The notes under the pieces were generated by a model. That model saw only the letters and a list, made by a program, of their open reading frames with translations. It made no database searches and was not told the DNA's origin. This document shows, in pieces, positions 11,899 to 25,208 of a DNA stretch of 64,000 bases; position 1 is the first letter of the stretch, and each line of letters starts with the position of its first letter. The DNA is from Dimorphilus gyrociliatus (Eukaryota; Annelida; Polychaeta; Dinophilidae): contig CAJFCJ010000030.1 in the NCBI GenBank assembly GCA_904063045.1, forward strand, positions 1-64,000, given 5' to 3'. The position numbers and the translations under genes were made by a program.

Positions 11899-12739
11899 GA
11901 TGGAGAATGAGAGAGATGCAAAGAATATACTGACAGATAGACAGAAATAAATAGAATAAAAATGATAGCTTTGGGTATTACGTTTAAATGTTTTATACGT
12001 TTTCAGTATACATTTCTGAGAAACTAGACTAAAATATAACAAACAATTGTTAACTACATTCGCTTTTGCCAAATCGAAGTAAAAACTTGTGAAAACAACA
12101 ACGTTAAACAAAAGACAGAGCAGGAATTGACTTTAGTTATAAATGATCCTTAACGTACATTTAGGCGTGTCACGTACCTCACACAAACACGTTGATTAGT
12201 AGATTTTTTTCTTTATTTGTGTGTTTAACAACAAAAGCTACCCTCTCTGATTGAAATCGATAGATCGAGAACATTTAGAAATCAATTTTTCTGATTTTGT
12301 TTTTCATTTTAGAGTGGATACTAAAACAAAGAGAAGGATGGAGAGATTGAAATAGAGATGAGGGCGAGTGAGAAATGGGAGAAATATTATTAAAAAATCA
12401 TTCTATTTTATATCACAGTAATCTAAATATGTCCAAAAAAGCTTAAATTTTTTCCAATAGCTTATAATGTTTATCATGCTAGATAAAGATTTTTGTCTAT
12501 ACTTACTTCATCTCCTAAGATCATAATTACGCAAATGAAAGTGCTTAGAAGAGTTTGATGACTAATTGGTAATTATTATTAGCTACTTTAAGCATTTAAG
12601 TCAGAACATTCTAAACAAATATGCAATATACTATAAATAAATTACATATATGCATATTAATATATTAGGATCATTCGGTAATTTTCATTTGGTTGGCAAA
12701 AGAATAGCCCTATGCTATAAATTCATTCTACTCTAAAAA

Positions 12740-13240
12740 ATTGTTTAACTAACTTCTTTAATGTTATTATTATCCTCAAAAATGGATTCGCTGGTTTATC
12801 TCTTTAGATTTTCCAACAAGATAATAACCCGAAGGGGTCAAGACGAGAGCTATATGAGGGATATTGTAACACAAGTCATCCCAGTTGAAATAATTTTATT
12901 TGTGGTTTATAGTGTGGTTTCTAGCATTTTCATGAAGGAGAATTGAGTTTCTTTGAAGTCTTTTTCGTCAAAGTTTCTTCCTAAGATTGTCCAAAATCTT
13001 GCAATCTATAGTTGAGTTCATACTCTTCAATGTGAATAATTCCTTTCTTATTACAAAAGAATACCGACAGCAGTTTTATCCATAGTTATGTCAGCTTTGA
13101 CTTTTGTAAGAGAAGAGGAATCCTTGTAATAATATTCCATTGACTTTCTTCTGTTCTAGCGATTAAATGAAAGACCCAAGCTTTGTCCCCTGTTACAATT
13201 CTATCTTTACCTAGCTTTTGCTTAAACACTATCTTAATAC
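12740..13240 (-). mobile_element. Decayed mariner-type transposase remnant
   Basis: Read on the minus strand in shifting frames, this resembles a mariner transposase in the right order. First comes a GKDRIVTGDKAWVFHL block (family IVTGDExW with the first catalytic Asp region) near 13200-13170. A GIIHIEEYE block (family GxxxIDYL) follows near 13030. Then comes LHENARNHT (family DNARPH) near 12935, and a PHIALVLTPSGYYLVGKSKE block (family PPYSPDLAPSDYHLFGSLK) near 12840-12780. Stops and frameshifts interrupt it, and the DNAR Asp and the Asp of APSDYHL are lost, so it is dead. No terminal inverted repeats were identified. Confidence 0.75.
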
Positions 13241-14145
13241 TGAATGAGTGCTAAATAACTTGAGACTCGTTCCAGATATAGATGTTAAAAACTCTCAACA
13301 ATTTTTATTCTTACTTAGTCTTTTAAAATACTAGGCAAATGAATATTATTTAGCGAAAGAACCTATTATAATCATGTTTATAAACCATAAAACCTTGACT
13401 TGTGAAAAGAATTATAGGGTTGGTTAGGAGTATTATATAAGGTGTTAAATCTAAGCTACAGTACTTAGAAAAGAAAAAAACACTATAAATCAAATGAAAT
13501 TTATTTTTAGATAATAAAACATTAACTCTATATATATTAGTATATATATAATTTTGTAACATATACATTTATGATAACGGAAATATAAATTAATTCAATA
13601 ATTACTAAAATAACTAATATTAACTAATATAATTAGAATACTTAGGAAGAAGTTTTTGATAGAGTTAACTAATTCGATTCTATCTTTCTATCTATAAGTT
13701 TCTTTCTTTTTTTTTATTTTCAATCGTTTTTCAAACTGCAAAGTAAAGTATTAAAACAAAGAAGTTAATTTAGAGAGAGAAAAACCAGCAGGAAAAAGAA
13801 AAATAGATTTAATTTATAGATTATTTCTTTGATTTTATACCTTTTTTAGTTATTTCAATAATAAGGGAAAAGAATGTTTTTTTTGTTGTTGAAATTTTTT
13901 CATTTAAACTCGTTTTTTTCTCTTTCTCCTTTCCTATATTTCTTTCTTCCTGTCTCTCTCTCTCTCCCTCTCTTTCTCTCGCTTTAGGTTTTATTCATTA
14001 AACAATATTTTTTATTGAAAATAGTAAAATGGATCGCAAAAAAGTTTCTTTTTTATTTTCATTTACCCTTTTTAAAAGAAATGAAAGAATAGGAATAAAA
14101 ATGAATTGAATTGATATAAAATATAAAGTATTGTTTTATTGTATT

Positions 14146-14195
14146 TTCTCTCTCTCCCTCCCTCCCTCTCTCTCTCTCTCCCTCTCTCTCTCTCG
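14146..14195. repeat. (CT)n/(CCCT)n pyrimidine microsatellite
   Basis: CT dinucleotide run interspersed with CCCT units. A similar looser tract lies at about 13950-13982. Confidence 0.85.
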
Positions 14196-14530
14196 TCATT
14201 TTACATGTTAAAAAAAACATATGAGATAACAGCTCTATTTGCCAGAAAATATTAAATGATATATATTAGTTCAATAAATTTATTAATTAATATATTAGAG
14301 TGTAGAGATGATAATTTAATTATAGAAGAGAGATGCTATGGCTTGTTTGTCAAATATTAAATTAATATACCTCAAGTATGATAAACTTTCGTATATTATT
14401 CTTTCCTATAGTCAATTATCAATAAAATGTAGATGATAAACAAACACGTTAGAAAAAAAAAAGATTTTGTAAAAACTTACTGATCGCTCTGCCCTTCCAG
14501 TAGAAAGTACTTACAAATTTCCTCTGTTAA

Positions 14531-14544
14531 CGATAGGTGGCGCT
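14531..14544 (+). promoter_or_regulatory. CTCF-like motif CGATAGGTGGCGCT
   Basis: Strong match to the AGGTGGCGC form of the bilaterian CTCF motif. Twelve bases (TAGGTGGCGCTT) recur in the minus-strand site at 62553-62566, and CGATAGGTxGCGCTT recurs with one mismatch at 62580-62594. Confidence 0.45.
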
Positions 14545-15901
14545 TTTGTAGACCATTTCTTCATTTTATAGTGTGACATTTGCAATCAGAGTTGGCCATA
14601 ATTGAAACAATTAACTGAATGTCGACAGTAAAATTTGTTTGTCATGCTGGGTTCGTTTATTGAAAAGGGTTTCGAATGAAGTCTTCTTCTTCTCCTTTTT
14701 TTTACAGCTACATATCCATTTTCGATTTAACGCAGTATCGTACGAAACTGTTTGTTTTTGTCATATTTAGTATATAATTTATTTTAAAAGGATAATCAGT
14801 AATTTTCCATGAAACTGTCTCTTTATATTCCTTGAAATACTGATTAAATTCTTGAAGATATTTTAAGGGATATTGTTTATCAGCAGTCTATGCATTCATA
14901 GTATAACCTATAGGTGAAAAAACTGATAGAACTTTACATAAATCAACCACGAAATTTGATGATTTTTTTGTTTAGAAGAATTGAGATTATCTACTATATA
15001 TGACTTTATTCAATATCTTGTCACTTAAACATACGATATACGATTGTTTATAGGATTTTTCAGAGATTATTACAATCATCTTCTTCTCTTGTGTATTACT
15101 ATATTGTCGCTTATAAAAATCGGTAAATTGCACATTCATATGGGAGAACTTTTGGTTGAATTCCCAATGCATCGTTGTATATTAGTCGTCTCTCTAATAG
15201 ATTCTATCTACAGTACCGATAAAGTGCTGGTCATTACTCATCTGTTCGCCCCGACGTCCCTTAGGCTCCGATTTTTTCTTTTAACTGCTTGGTTTTTGGC
15301 TCCTCATCAATTCTGTTAGAATGCTATGTCATAAAGTTATTGTATCTATTCAAATAGAGTAACTTTTTTTTCTCTATTGTATACTTCAGTATACTAACCT
15401 TTACATATAAAAAATTATACATCATTCTCATCGCAGAGAAAACTTGCCCTTTTGTCACGGAGGAAGGGATAATTAGATGGATACATAATTCATGTATTTT
15501 TAAATCATTATTAAACTATTTTCCTTCTTATACATCTTTATAAATTTTCTTTCTTGTTATTATATTCTTTGATTTATCTATTTTTTTACTTTAAGGTGAG
15601 TTTTTTACATTCGCCATTTACTATATATATTCAATTTGTGTGAAATATAATCCCTTCTCATATATCCTAATCTATTTGAAATAGATAGTTTACCATACTT
15701 TAAAGACAAACACGTGTATATTAATATTTAATTTTTTATCCCTTTATTTCTATTATTGCATTTCCTTTACATCATTTTTACTCTTTTCCCTACTTTTTCG
15801 CTTCCTACTATACTTCCCATTTCCACCTTTACCTTACTTACCCCCTATATCTTCGATTCCGTAAAGGGTTTTTTTCTGGCCTCCTGTCCATCCCTCTCTC
15901 G

Positions 15902-15958
15902 CTCAGTCACTCAGTCACTCAGTCAGTCACTCACTCACTCACCCAAACACTCACTCAG
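15902..15958. repeat. Imperfect CAGTCACT/CACT tandem repeat
   Basis: The stretch is built from cactcagt, cagtcact and cactcact units before a run of cact/caaacact. It is a short degenerate minisatellite with no coding support. Confidence 0.8.
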
Positions 15959-18313
15959 CCTCTCTCCTGACGAAATAAAAGTCATTCTATATTTAGATCG
16001 CGTTTGCCTCATATTCAGGTATTGATGGCAAAGATTTAGAGAAGATAAACAGATTATAAATGAAATAGTATTTTAATATTGAAAGATTACACTTGGTAAA
16101 CGTAGGAATCGTTTAAAAGAAATTGGGGTTAAATATATGCCAAGACCGCTCTCCGCCAAGCAAATAGAATTCATCTTTTAAAAAGGGCAAATTGACTAAC
16201 GGTAGGACTGTTAAGACAGTAAAATGTCAAGCTTTTCGACTACATTATCATAGAAAGAGCTTTAGCGTGTGCCGAAATGAAGACCATACTATATACTGTA
16301 TATTAGTATATATATACAAATTTCAAAACTTAGTGTTTCTAAGTGAAATATACTTAATCATATTAGTTTATAATCGATATATTTATTGTGAAATACTGTT
16401 TAACAGACTATAAAGCTATAGACTGTTCGAATATTACTACTAAGCGAGATAAGAAGCAAAAATATCTCATCTTAAAATTTGCATTCATTCATCAACAATG
16501 AATAACTAACCCAAAAAATTTGACAACTGCTAATCAATATTCTGAACAGCAACTGTTGCAGAAAATGTATTCATTAAATCAGGCTGATTGGCTACATCAT
16601 AAACGGATGTTAAGAAGTCATCAAGAGGTAATAGTTGCTCTCGTCATAGCAACTCAATTTATAAAGACGTCTATATCTTATTCCCTTCAAAGGTGTCGTT
16701 TATTATTGACTATACAGTATCAGCGTCTACAGTTTAAGATATTGTGATTGTTTGAAAACTTCAAATTGCAGAAAGGGCTACGATTTATTTTAATATAGAA
16801 ATACCATACATCGCCATTTTTATAAATGTTGATCGTTTGTTTATATATACAGTAGATGTGTTGTTTAAAACTAAAATCAAAAAAGAAAAACAAGGAGACG
16901 CCCCCGGTTAAATCGATATAATTATATATGAAATTGTATACGAAGATATTAGAAGATTTATATCTTCTCTTATTCAATTAACTATTGTAAAATAAATACA
17001 TCATGTGACATTTTGAAATTGGATAAAATTTCTTTTTGGAAATACTAACTTAAAGAAAATCTTTAGACGAGAAATATCTTTATATTTTCTTTTTAAGTTT
17101 GCATATTTTATTACTTTCTGTATGTAAAGAGGATTTAAGGGATTAGTAAGATAAAGTTATAAATTCTCAATAATCTTTATGAAAGTTATCATGTTTCATA
17201 TTCCAAAAATAAAATATAATACAAGCTCCTTATAGCTTTATGTAAATATTCTCTTCTAGTTAGGTTAATGAAATATGAACATATATTATAATATTTAAAT
17301 AATAATTATGTAAATATTCAACAAAGTTACCACTAGTCTAGTTTATTAATAAGTAGAAGATCTACAAATTTATATACTGTTTATATTCTCTATTATAAAA
17401 AGAAAAGAGAGCGTCTTTCATTGAAAAGACCTTTATTTGTTCCAATAATATTAATATTATACATAAAAAGTCAAATAAATTCATTAACATAATAAAAAAA
17501 ACTCCTCCTTTATAAAGCTATTTAAGAAATAATTAAAAGTCAATTACTTATTGGAATTTAACAATTGCTATTGTTACTACTACGGAAAGAGGAAATCAAC
17601 GTTTTCTCTTAATATAAATATAGCTATTCAATTTCATTATTGGTGACGATAATTGAAATGTTTATTTTTTTTTCTCTCTTCTACACTTATAGGTAATTTA
17701 ATTTACATTTCTCTTAATTTTTACTTTTAATATATTCATATTTCTTTTTATGCTAATTAATTAAATCATTTAATTCTGCTCTTTCTTTTTATTTTCTATT
17801 CACAGGTTATTTACACTTTAATAGGTCATTGATTTCTTACTGTTATTTAAATAATAACTCATTTTTTTTTTAAAATAGAAATAGCCAAAGTATTATTGAA
17901 AATATTAAGAAGCATATATACGAATATATATACTGTATACACTGTACTATATACAAATATGCTATATTTTAATAACGTACATACATGTTGTTATATTGTA
18001 TGTAAGTCATAGGCCTGTTAATGATAATAACAAAGACAAAAGAATTTAATAAGATTGTTGATTTTTTGTTATTTACATTCTAAATTGTGGCTACTTTTTT
18101 TTTAGAAGTAAAAATAATTGAGGTACTTATCAGACTATATCGTTAAAAAATATTGATTATCACTACCATTAGCATTATATCTCATATATAATCTAATAAA
18201 TAAGAGATTCCTATCGGTTTTCGATGGCGTTAATTTCCTCTACTTGATACATAGAAACTATAATCATTTTTTTTTAATACACAGTATTAACTAATATAGT
18301 AAGAGAAAGTGAA

Positions 18314-18338
18314 AGAGAGAGAGAGAGAGAGAGAGAGA
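18314..18338. repeat. (GA)n microsatellite
   Basis: GA dinucleotide run followed by a short poly-A tract. Confidence 0.85.
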
Positions 18339-18982
18339 AAAAAAAGGCACAAGACCTTTTTGGTTAGTGTGTGAATGAGATTTTTTGTAAATAGTACGGT
18401 TTTTTTGATTTGATACATTAAATTAGCATAAACTAATTATTCGCATACTATTACTAGATTCCTGTTTGTCACGTACAACTTTAAAGTCAACTATTTACTT
18501 TTAATTATGAGAATCTTTCTCTCCCTCCCTTTCTCTTTGTTTTTGCTTTACTCCCTTATAATCAAATATAAATATTAAGTAAGATATCGAAAAAGAAAAT
18601 ATCCGTCATAATTTTTTATTAAGCCTAAGTTAAAAGTAAAGTTCTATCCTGGCCAGTTATATAAATAGATAGAAATATAAATATTTCTGTCTTTGACGAA
18701 ATTATTCTCTAATAAAATACTAATAAGATTGTAAATAATAAAAAAAAAAGAAAAGCAGCATAAAGTGGAAAACGGAGAAGAAAATCGAAACAGATTACTT
18801 CAATGCTTTACAGACCAATTTCCACCCTCTCTGACCGTCGTTCATAACTTCCTTGCCACCCACCCACCCAACCAACCCTCTCGACTCGTCTTTACTCTTC
18901 TTGAATAGAAAAGGAGGGTAGTTTAAACAGAGGCAGACTAATATTAAGAAGAGCTCTGAAAAGGCACAAAATATATATCGAG

Positions 18983-19003
18983 TATATATATATATATATA
19001 TAT
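18983..19003. repeat. (TA)n microsatellite
   Basis: TA dinucleotide run, one of several in the window. Confidence 0.85.
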
Positions 19004-19062
19004 TCTAGTACAATATATTTATTAAGTAGGCCTATAATTTGGGTACTCGAATAATATAAATG

Positions 19063-19075
19063 ACAACCTAGCAAC
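19063..19075 (+). promoter_or_regulatory. Possible RFX X-box upstream of the ciliary-type gene
   Basis: The sequence ACAACC-T-AGCAAC matches 10 of 12 positions of the X-box half-sites (GTNRCC / RGYAAC) with an allowed 1-base spacer. It lies about 390 bp before the start codon. A second AGCAAC half-site lies near 19277. RFX factors drive ciliary genes in animals, which suits a CFAP337-like product, but the first half-site is imperfect. Confidence 0.25.
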
Positions 19076-19458
19076 AACAAATCACTGTTAAGGCATGCTT
19101 AGTCTTGAAAGAATATATTACAGTCGGTCCTGTTGACTTTTACCGTTGACTAGAGATATTCAATATTTAATCTTGTCAACGATAGGACTTTCTACAGTAG
19201 GAAAATTATGAATGGCAGGTTTGTATAGCTGCTTAATTATATATCGAACGAGTTATGACAAACTATGGTGCAACTATAGCAACCACACAGTAGAGTTTGT
19301 CAATAGGGAAATATTCCTTGCTATTAACATACTTGATAAATTGGTTTTCTTCTAGAAGAAAAAAAATCGATTCAAGTATATTTCCTGTTATCAAATTATT
19401 TTAAGCTTTAAAATGATAAGGATTAGCAAAATAGTTTCATATTAGCTATTTATTATCG

Positions 19459-22400
19459 ATGGATCGAAGTTTAAGGTTTGATTTAGAAGATGTTTCCTCT
19501 TGTAGAGACGAAGACGAGGAGAAGATTGAGGATGCTTTACAAGTTCATCAATTAGAAGAACTTTGCTCTAAATTCTCCCTGCATAATCCTCCCCCGGTGC
19601 CAATTAAGTTCGGTTTTGGAAAAAATCCCGTAAAATGGAGAAGACGAGAGCCGGGTTTAGTAAACAAAGAAGAGTTAAGAAAGATGCTTTCTCAAGTTTT
19701 ACCAAAGGGTCATAAGGCTTCCTCCTCAAGACACGCTGATTCCCTATTTGCTAAACTTGATACATCTTGTGACGGTTTTGTCGATTGGAATGAATTATGT
19801 ACTTATGTCCTATTACAATTAAGAGAGAAGGATCTTAGTGATAATGCAGTTGCACCTCCGGTTCATCACTCTCCAAAGATTAAGCATTTATTACATAATA
19901 GACAAGAATCGACAACAAGGATTCTCGTCGCTGAAGCCCCTCTAAAATATATAACAGTTAGTAAAGAAGGTTCCGTAAGTGTTGTTGATGGGAAAACACT
20001 TAAATTGGAGAAGAATACTATTATGCAAAATGATATTAGTGACGCTAACGCACCTAAACGTCGTTTTAAACAATGGGTAAGTTTATTTCTTTTTTCATTT
20101 ATTGCAATAAAGGAAAAAGAGACGCCCTAGGAACGGAATTAATCTATTTTATTACGTAACATTCCTAATCCTTCGGAATATGAAATCAATCTTAAGACGC
20201 CTCCATTAAACTGTTTCCATTTTAAAGATGCCATTACCAAATAAATATGAAACTATCAGGTGACAGATGCTGCGTATTTATCAAATGTGCGGAAATTTGT
20301 TCTGGCAACAACTGGACGAGATTTACGCTTCTTCGATGCTACATCAACATCTTACAACGAAGAGTACGCTGTATACGGACTGATAGACGTCCCATGCTGT
20401 CTTCATTATGAAACAGAGATTGGAAAACCTTCACTACCTTCTACCCTTATGTGGGGAGATGACGCTGGCAATATACATCTCTTTACTTTTCTTAGACCGA
20501 CTAATCAACTCTTCGACGTTGTCTCAAGACCAGGAAGAGGCGTTACGAAGCTATTCTTTAAGGATTTTAACTTTCACACATCCAAGTTTGTAAGTCATCG
20601 AACAATCGATGCAGTCCATCCGGAGGCTGTTAGGAGAATTGCTTACATATCGGATAGCGAGTATATTGTTTCATCTTCCTCAAACCCAAGGTCTGCCGTT
20701 GTGGTTATTGATCCTCACTTAAAAAAGAAAACCTACACATTTAAATTAACTAAGAGTATTGAATGTTTTGCTCTTAGTAAAGTATCGAATGTTTTAGTTA
20801 CAGGCGGTAATGATAGAATAGTCCGCCTTTGGAATCCTTACGTGGTTTCGAAACCTATAGCTGTCTTGACTGGTCATGCTCAAGCAGTTTTAGATGTAAT
20901 TGTACACGATCCTTTGACGTTAATCTTCTCCTATTCTAGAGACGCCGTAGTAAAAGTTTGGGATCTCAGGGAACATATTTGCGTTCAAACGATCAATATA
21001 CATTTCACATGTGTTGCGTATGGTCGCTTACCGGAACATGGCCCTTTCCCACTTAGATTGCATTTGGGACCTCCCCACGATACTTTAGTCGTTGCCTGCA
21101 ATGATTATATGGCACAGATTCGATTAGGCAGACCACCAAGTGCCTCCCGCTATACTAGATCTTCTCACAGCGCTCCCTTAGCAGGTGCCAGATTTAATAA
21201 GCAATTCAACCAAGTTGTGAGTGCTGCAGAAGACTCCAGTTTAGCCGTGTGGGATGTTTTTACCGGGAGGAAGTTACAATTTGTTAGAAATACCCATGGC
21301 AACGAAGAGGTCACTTCGATAACAACTGACAGTAGCGGGAGAAGAGTGGCAACTGGCGCTAGAAATGGGACTGTCAAAATATGGAGTACCCAAACGGCTC
21401 ATCAAATGCATTCGCTAAACCGGATAAGTGATCAGGAAATTACTGGCATAGTTCACTTGCCCACCACAAGGGCTTTTTTAACTGTTGGTTGGAGCCGACG
21501 TCTGACCACGTACGATGACGCTTCGGTAGATACAGCCCAGGTCAGCGGCCATGTCTGGGGGTATCATAACGACGACATATTAGCAGTGAGTCATTCTCCC
21601 CCATCCCTAGTTGCTACAGGCTCTTTTGATGGTGAAATAGTTATTTGGAGTTTAGAAACTGAAGGGCTTTTTGCACGAGTTAGACGACCACGACCAGCAG
21701 GTTTCGGCCCGCCCCGAACACCTTCTTCGAGACCTGCGTCGCGTCGACATAGGCCACAAAAATCCCCATTGACCCCAGCCTACCCAGCTCCAGTTGACGC
21801 TTTACTATTCCTGCAAAAGAGAATACAAGGTCGCTTTAGAAGGTACGCGGCTACTTTGGTTTCTACCGATAGTGGATTAATATATTGGTGGAGAATACAC
21901 GGAACGCCATTACTTAGAGGAAAGCATAAATCTGCTTCCTCAGTCAAGGAAGTTTCTCTTTGTTTGGCTACTGACGATGAAAATAAATATTTAATAAGTG
22001 GCGATTCTGCGGGTTATATCCTCATTTGGAATATAGAGAATTATTTAATAGATAGTACTGAAAATAAATCAAAGAGCCCTGAATTATATAGCTCTTGGTT
22101 AGGTCACAATAGAGCTGTAGTTAGCGTTGACTACGCCGAAATAGAGGATGTTGGTAAATTCGTTGTCACAGCATCTACTGATCATCTGGTAGGCCTTTGG
22201 ACTTTGGAAGGTCGTGCTATTGGTACCTTTGGACAGAAGGGCCATTGGGATCTAATGAAGTTAAAAACTTGGTCAAACATGGAGAAAGAAGAGGAGAATG
22301 TGAGCATTGCCAAAGAGGAGGAAAGAAGCGAAATTAATGAGTTAATAAATCCTAAAAATGAAGAAGAAAGTGTAGAAGAGATCAAGATGCACGATACACA

Positions 22401-22845
22401 AGAAATTAAATCTGCTTCTCCATTACATCCAATAGAGACTAATAATAACGAACAAGATTTACTTTTACCACCAAGAGGGTCTTCTATGGCAAACTACGCG
22501 AGAAGTTCCACGATTCTAGGATTAAGAGTTGAGAGACAATTGTCAAAGGTAACAGACGACAGGGCAACGAGACGAAAGACGGTGGAATCGTTAAATACAT
22601 CGACCGCTGTTCGAATAGGTACTGTCTGTTGTCCCTATCAAGCTTTAAACACTCCTTCCTTGGTCGAAGCCGATAATACGTCGTTGGAATATAAATTAAG
22701 GGAAATTAGTTTGGCAACTTTGAAGCCAGCGTCCGGTGGACGTAAAAGGGAAGGAAGTAGGGTTTCCTTGCATTTACCGGCCATTAAGGGAAGTAGAGGT
22801 CCGGTTTTAGGAAGAAAGTCAAAAACCTCTATTTCTTTAACATAA
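19459..22845 (+). CDS. EF-hand/WD40 protein of the CFAP337 (WDR49)/WDR64 family
   Basis: Two exons, 19459-20076 and 20260-22845, joined in phase 0 (CAATGG|gtaagt ... tatcag|GTG), encode 1067 residues. An EF-hand loop lies at residues 101-112 (DTSCDGFVDWNE, with acidic or polar residues at positions 1, 3, 5, 9 and 12). Many WD repeats follow, recognised by endings such as GGNDRIVRLWNP, SRDAVVKVWDL, AEDSSLAVWDV, ARNGTVKIWST, GSFDGEIVIWSL, DSAGYILIWNI and STDHLVGLWTL. They form two or more propellers, interrupted at about residues 682-720 by a basic, Pro-rich linker. An acidic Glu-rich segment and a basic tail close the protein. One EF-hand region before WD40 arrays is the layout of WDR49/CFAP337 and WDR64; CFAP337 is an axonemal protein of motile cilia. 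Which of the two is the orthologue cannot be settled by eye. A poly(A) signal (AATAAA) lies near 22943. Confidence 0.82.
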
Positions 22846-23036
22846 ATATTGAAATATTAAACTGCATATGTTTTTTTTTACATATTTTTTAATTTCATTC
22901 CTAAAGTCTTTCGCAATTTTTTGCAGTATCTTTTTTTTTTACAATAAACAATTGAATATATAAAATTGAAAAGCTAATAATAAAAACATATACACTAAAA
23001 GACTATACAAGCTGCGTAGACTACACAACTTTCATA

Positions 23037-23050
23037 CCGATAGATGGCTC
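23037..23050 (+). promoter_or_regulatory. Weaker CTCF-like motif CCGATAGATGGCTC
   Basis: Shares CGATAGRTGGC with the other dispersed sites, but the last core bases are CTC instead of CRC. It lies about 190 bp beyond the WD40 gene stop codon. Confidence 0.25.
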
Positions 23051-23741
23051 CTTTAACTAGTTAAAATACAAATGAAAAACAAAAAAAAACTATTAAGAAA
23101 AACAGTGTGACATTTCTGTGACAAGAATAAAATGTGTAGTAGAAAGAGAAAAAAACAGAAACATTTATTAAAAGAATTAATAAAAGAAATATAAACATAG
23201 AATAACGTTTAAGATTTTCTACTTTTCTTTTATTCCTTTTTGTTTCTAGTTAAAGTGCTTTTTTAGCAATAAAAAGTAGAATATTCCTATTTAGATATGT
23301 GAATAAATTGAAAGGAAATATATATATATACTGTATATAGGACGCATTCCACAATACAAAACATTAATTCAATCTATAATTGATTTCTCTTTAAGGTTAC
23401 AGTTATAATATATTTAAAAATTGTTTATGCATGATAATAAATATGAATAAGAAGAAGAATAGAAAATTAATAACTTATTAGAAAAAGAATAATATTCTCA
23501 AATGTTCTAGTTTCTTCTCTAGTTTTAATAATGAAAAAACAACATAGGATTTAACTATAGAGATAATGATTTTCTGTATTGGGAATAAGACTATTATTAC
23601 TCATAGATTACGTATAACAATTTCCAATAGAAATTTACATGTAAAGTAAATTTATTCAGTTAACAACTTTGCCTTCTATTTAGAGAAAATTTCTTTTAAT
23701 ACTACAATCCTTTTTCATCATGGTTTTATTTAAACATTAGT

Positions 23742-23790
23742 TTATATACTGTATATACAGTATATACAGTATACTGTATTTGTATATATT
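23742..23790. repeat. Cluster of alternating TATACTGTATA / TATACAGTATA units
   Basis: The stretch runs through tatactgtata, tacagtatatacagtata and ctgtatttgtata. It can fold on itself because ACTGT and ACAGT are complementary within TA flanks. Single copies occur across the window. Confidence 0.75.
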
Positions 23791-25208
23791 CAACACCGAA
23801 AACTAACTATTAACGATCTTAAATTCTTTGAATAGATAGTTGAACTCTTTATAAAGGCATTAGCTAACAAACCAATTATAAATGCAAAAAAAGAAGGGGA
23901 TATTAGATCTCTTTCTCATTCCTTATAAAAAAACATTCTTTATTCTACCTATCTTTTATTAGAAATAAATTGACATGTTTATTTGTCTCTTTTAAACGGA
24001 CGTGTCCTCCATTTCAACAGAAAAAGACTTATGGGAAAGTTACAAAAAGCTTTAACTATTTTTAGAAAACCTAATTAGGTTAAATTAGTTTTTATTTATT
24101 ATTTAAATATTAAAATCAAGGTAGTAAACCTAAGACGTGCTCGGTACACTTTTTTTGGGGGGATTTGTATTCATTATTCTTTTGAAAGCTATCCTATATA
24201 GAGCATCATACTATCATAGTATATAATATATTGCTACATATAAGGCAATAGAATTTCTCTAAAGACTAATGCATGAAATAGAGTTTTTTTATCAAAACAG
24301 ATAACAATTTCCATGTTCGTATATTAGGAATATAACTTAGTCTAAATTCCTAGACAGGTAATCTTTCCTTTCTAGGAGAAAATTTCGAAAATCGATTATC
24401 AGTCCTGTATAAGTCTGATCATGGCGTTGAGGAGAACTTCATCGAAATCTTACCATAAATGTCTTTTATCAAGATATTCCTGACTTCACTTATTGATAAT
24501 TCTACTCTATTTTTATAAGTTCATCACCTTAAAATTTAGGTTGTGTAATCAACAGTAAAATAGTATTATACAGTAATAAAGGGTATCATTATGATAACCT
24601 TGAACAAATGTCATAGGACGCAAATTAGCATTATCTCCTCTTTGACTTACTTAGAATTGGTATTCTTTTGTTTATCCCAGTCGTTTCTTTACGATTACCA
24701 TAACTACATTCGAAATTAAATTCAGATATTTGTACATGTACTCTATAGATTTTGTCATTGGCATTAGAAGGGTTCTTCAATAAATTTCAGGAGGCTTTTA
24801 TCGAACATATAAATAAAATTCAATAAAACTATTGATGCACTTCGTTATTTATAAAAATATCACATACTTCAAGGTCAATATCTCCTTATTCATCTTACCG
24901 ATTATGTATTAATACCTTGTACAATTAATTTTATTGACTAGTGCACATTTACTAGCCATAGATTGATGTTGCCTTCAATTGTCGCTAATTATTTATAAAA
25001 GAAATAATATCATAATGAAAAATCAATTTACACAATATCTTTCATGAAATCGTAGATTAAACACAAAAAATTTCCCCATAAACTCTTTCACTTTCTTTGC
25101 TATTCTTTTATCTATCAATTCTATATTATAAGATATCTACAATTTCCTTTTAATTAACAATTCAAGTGTGTCACTTTATTAATAAAATAACTTCTTAGTT
25201 TTAAAAGT

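Larger units (their letters stand above)
9508..19458. other. Ten-kilobase gene desert with microsatellites and transposon remains
   Basis: No open frame here shows a recognisable domain or believable exon chain. The region holds several GA/CT microsatellites, a CAGTCACT-type short repeat, the decayed mariner transposase at 12740-13240, a CTCF-like site at 14531, and copies of the TATACTGTATA motif (about 16301, 16850, 17930). Many stretches are poly-T or poly-pyrimidine. It could contain distal regulatory elements or non-coding transcripts that cannot be called by eye. Confidence 0.6.
22846..25208. other. Intergenic region between WD40 gene and fibrinogen-like cluster
   Basis: AT-rich sequence holding the WD40 gene's 3' UTR, a weaker CTCF-like site at 23037 and a dense TATACTGTATA repeat at 23742-23790. 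No exon-like or RNA-gene structure was seen in the rest. Confidence 0.6.

Noticed and set aside
15756-16025. 89-codon frame with a Ser/Gln-rich repeat
   Set aside because: The repeat is translation of a CAGTCACT tandem repeat, and the rest is hydrophobic low-complexity sequence.
16520-16747. 75-codon frame with mixed composition
   Set aside because: The composition is less biased than its neighbours, but there is no recognised motif, splice structure or start evidence, so it is not reported as a gene.
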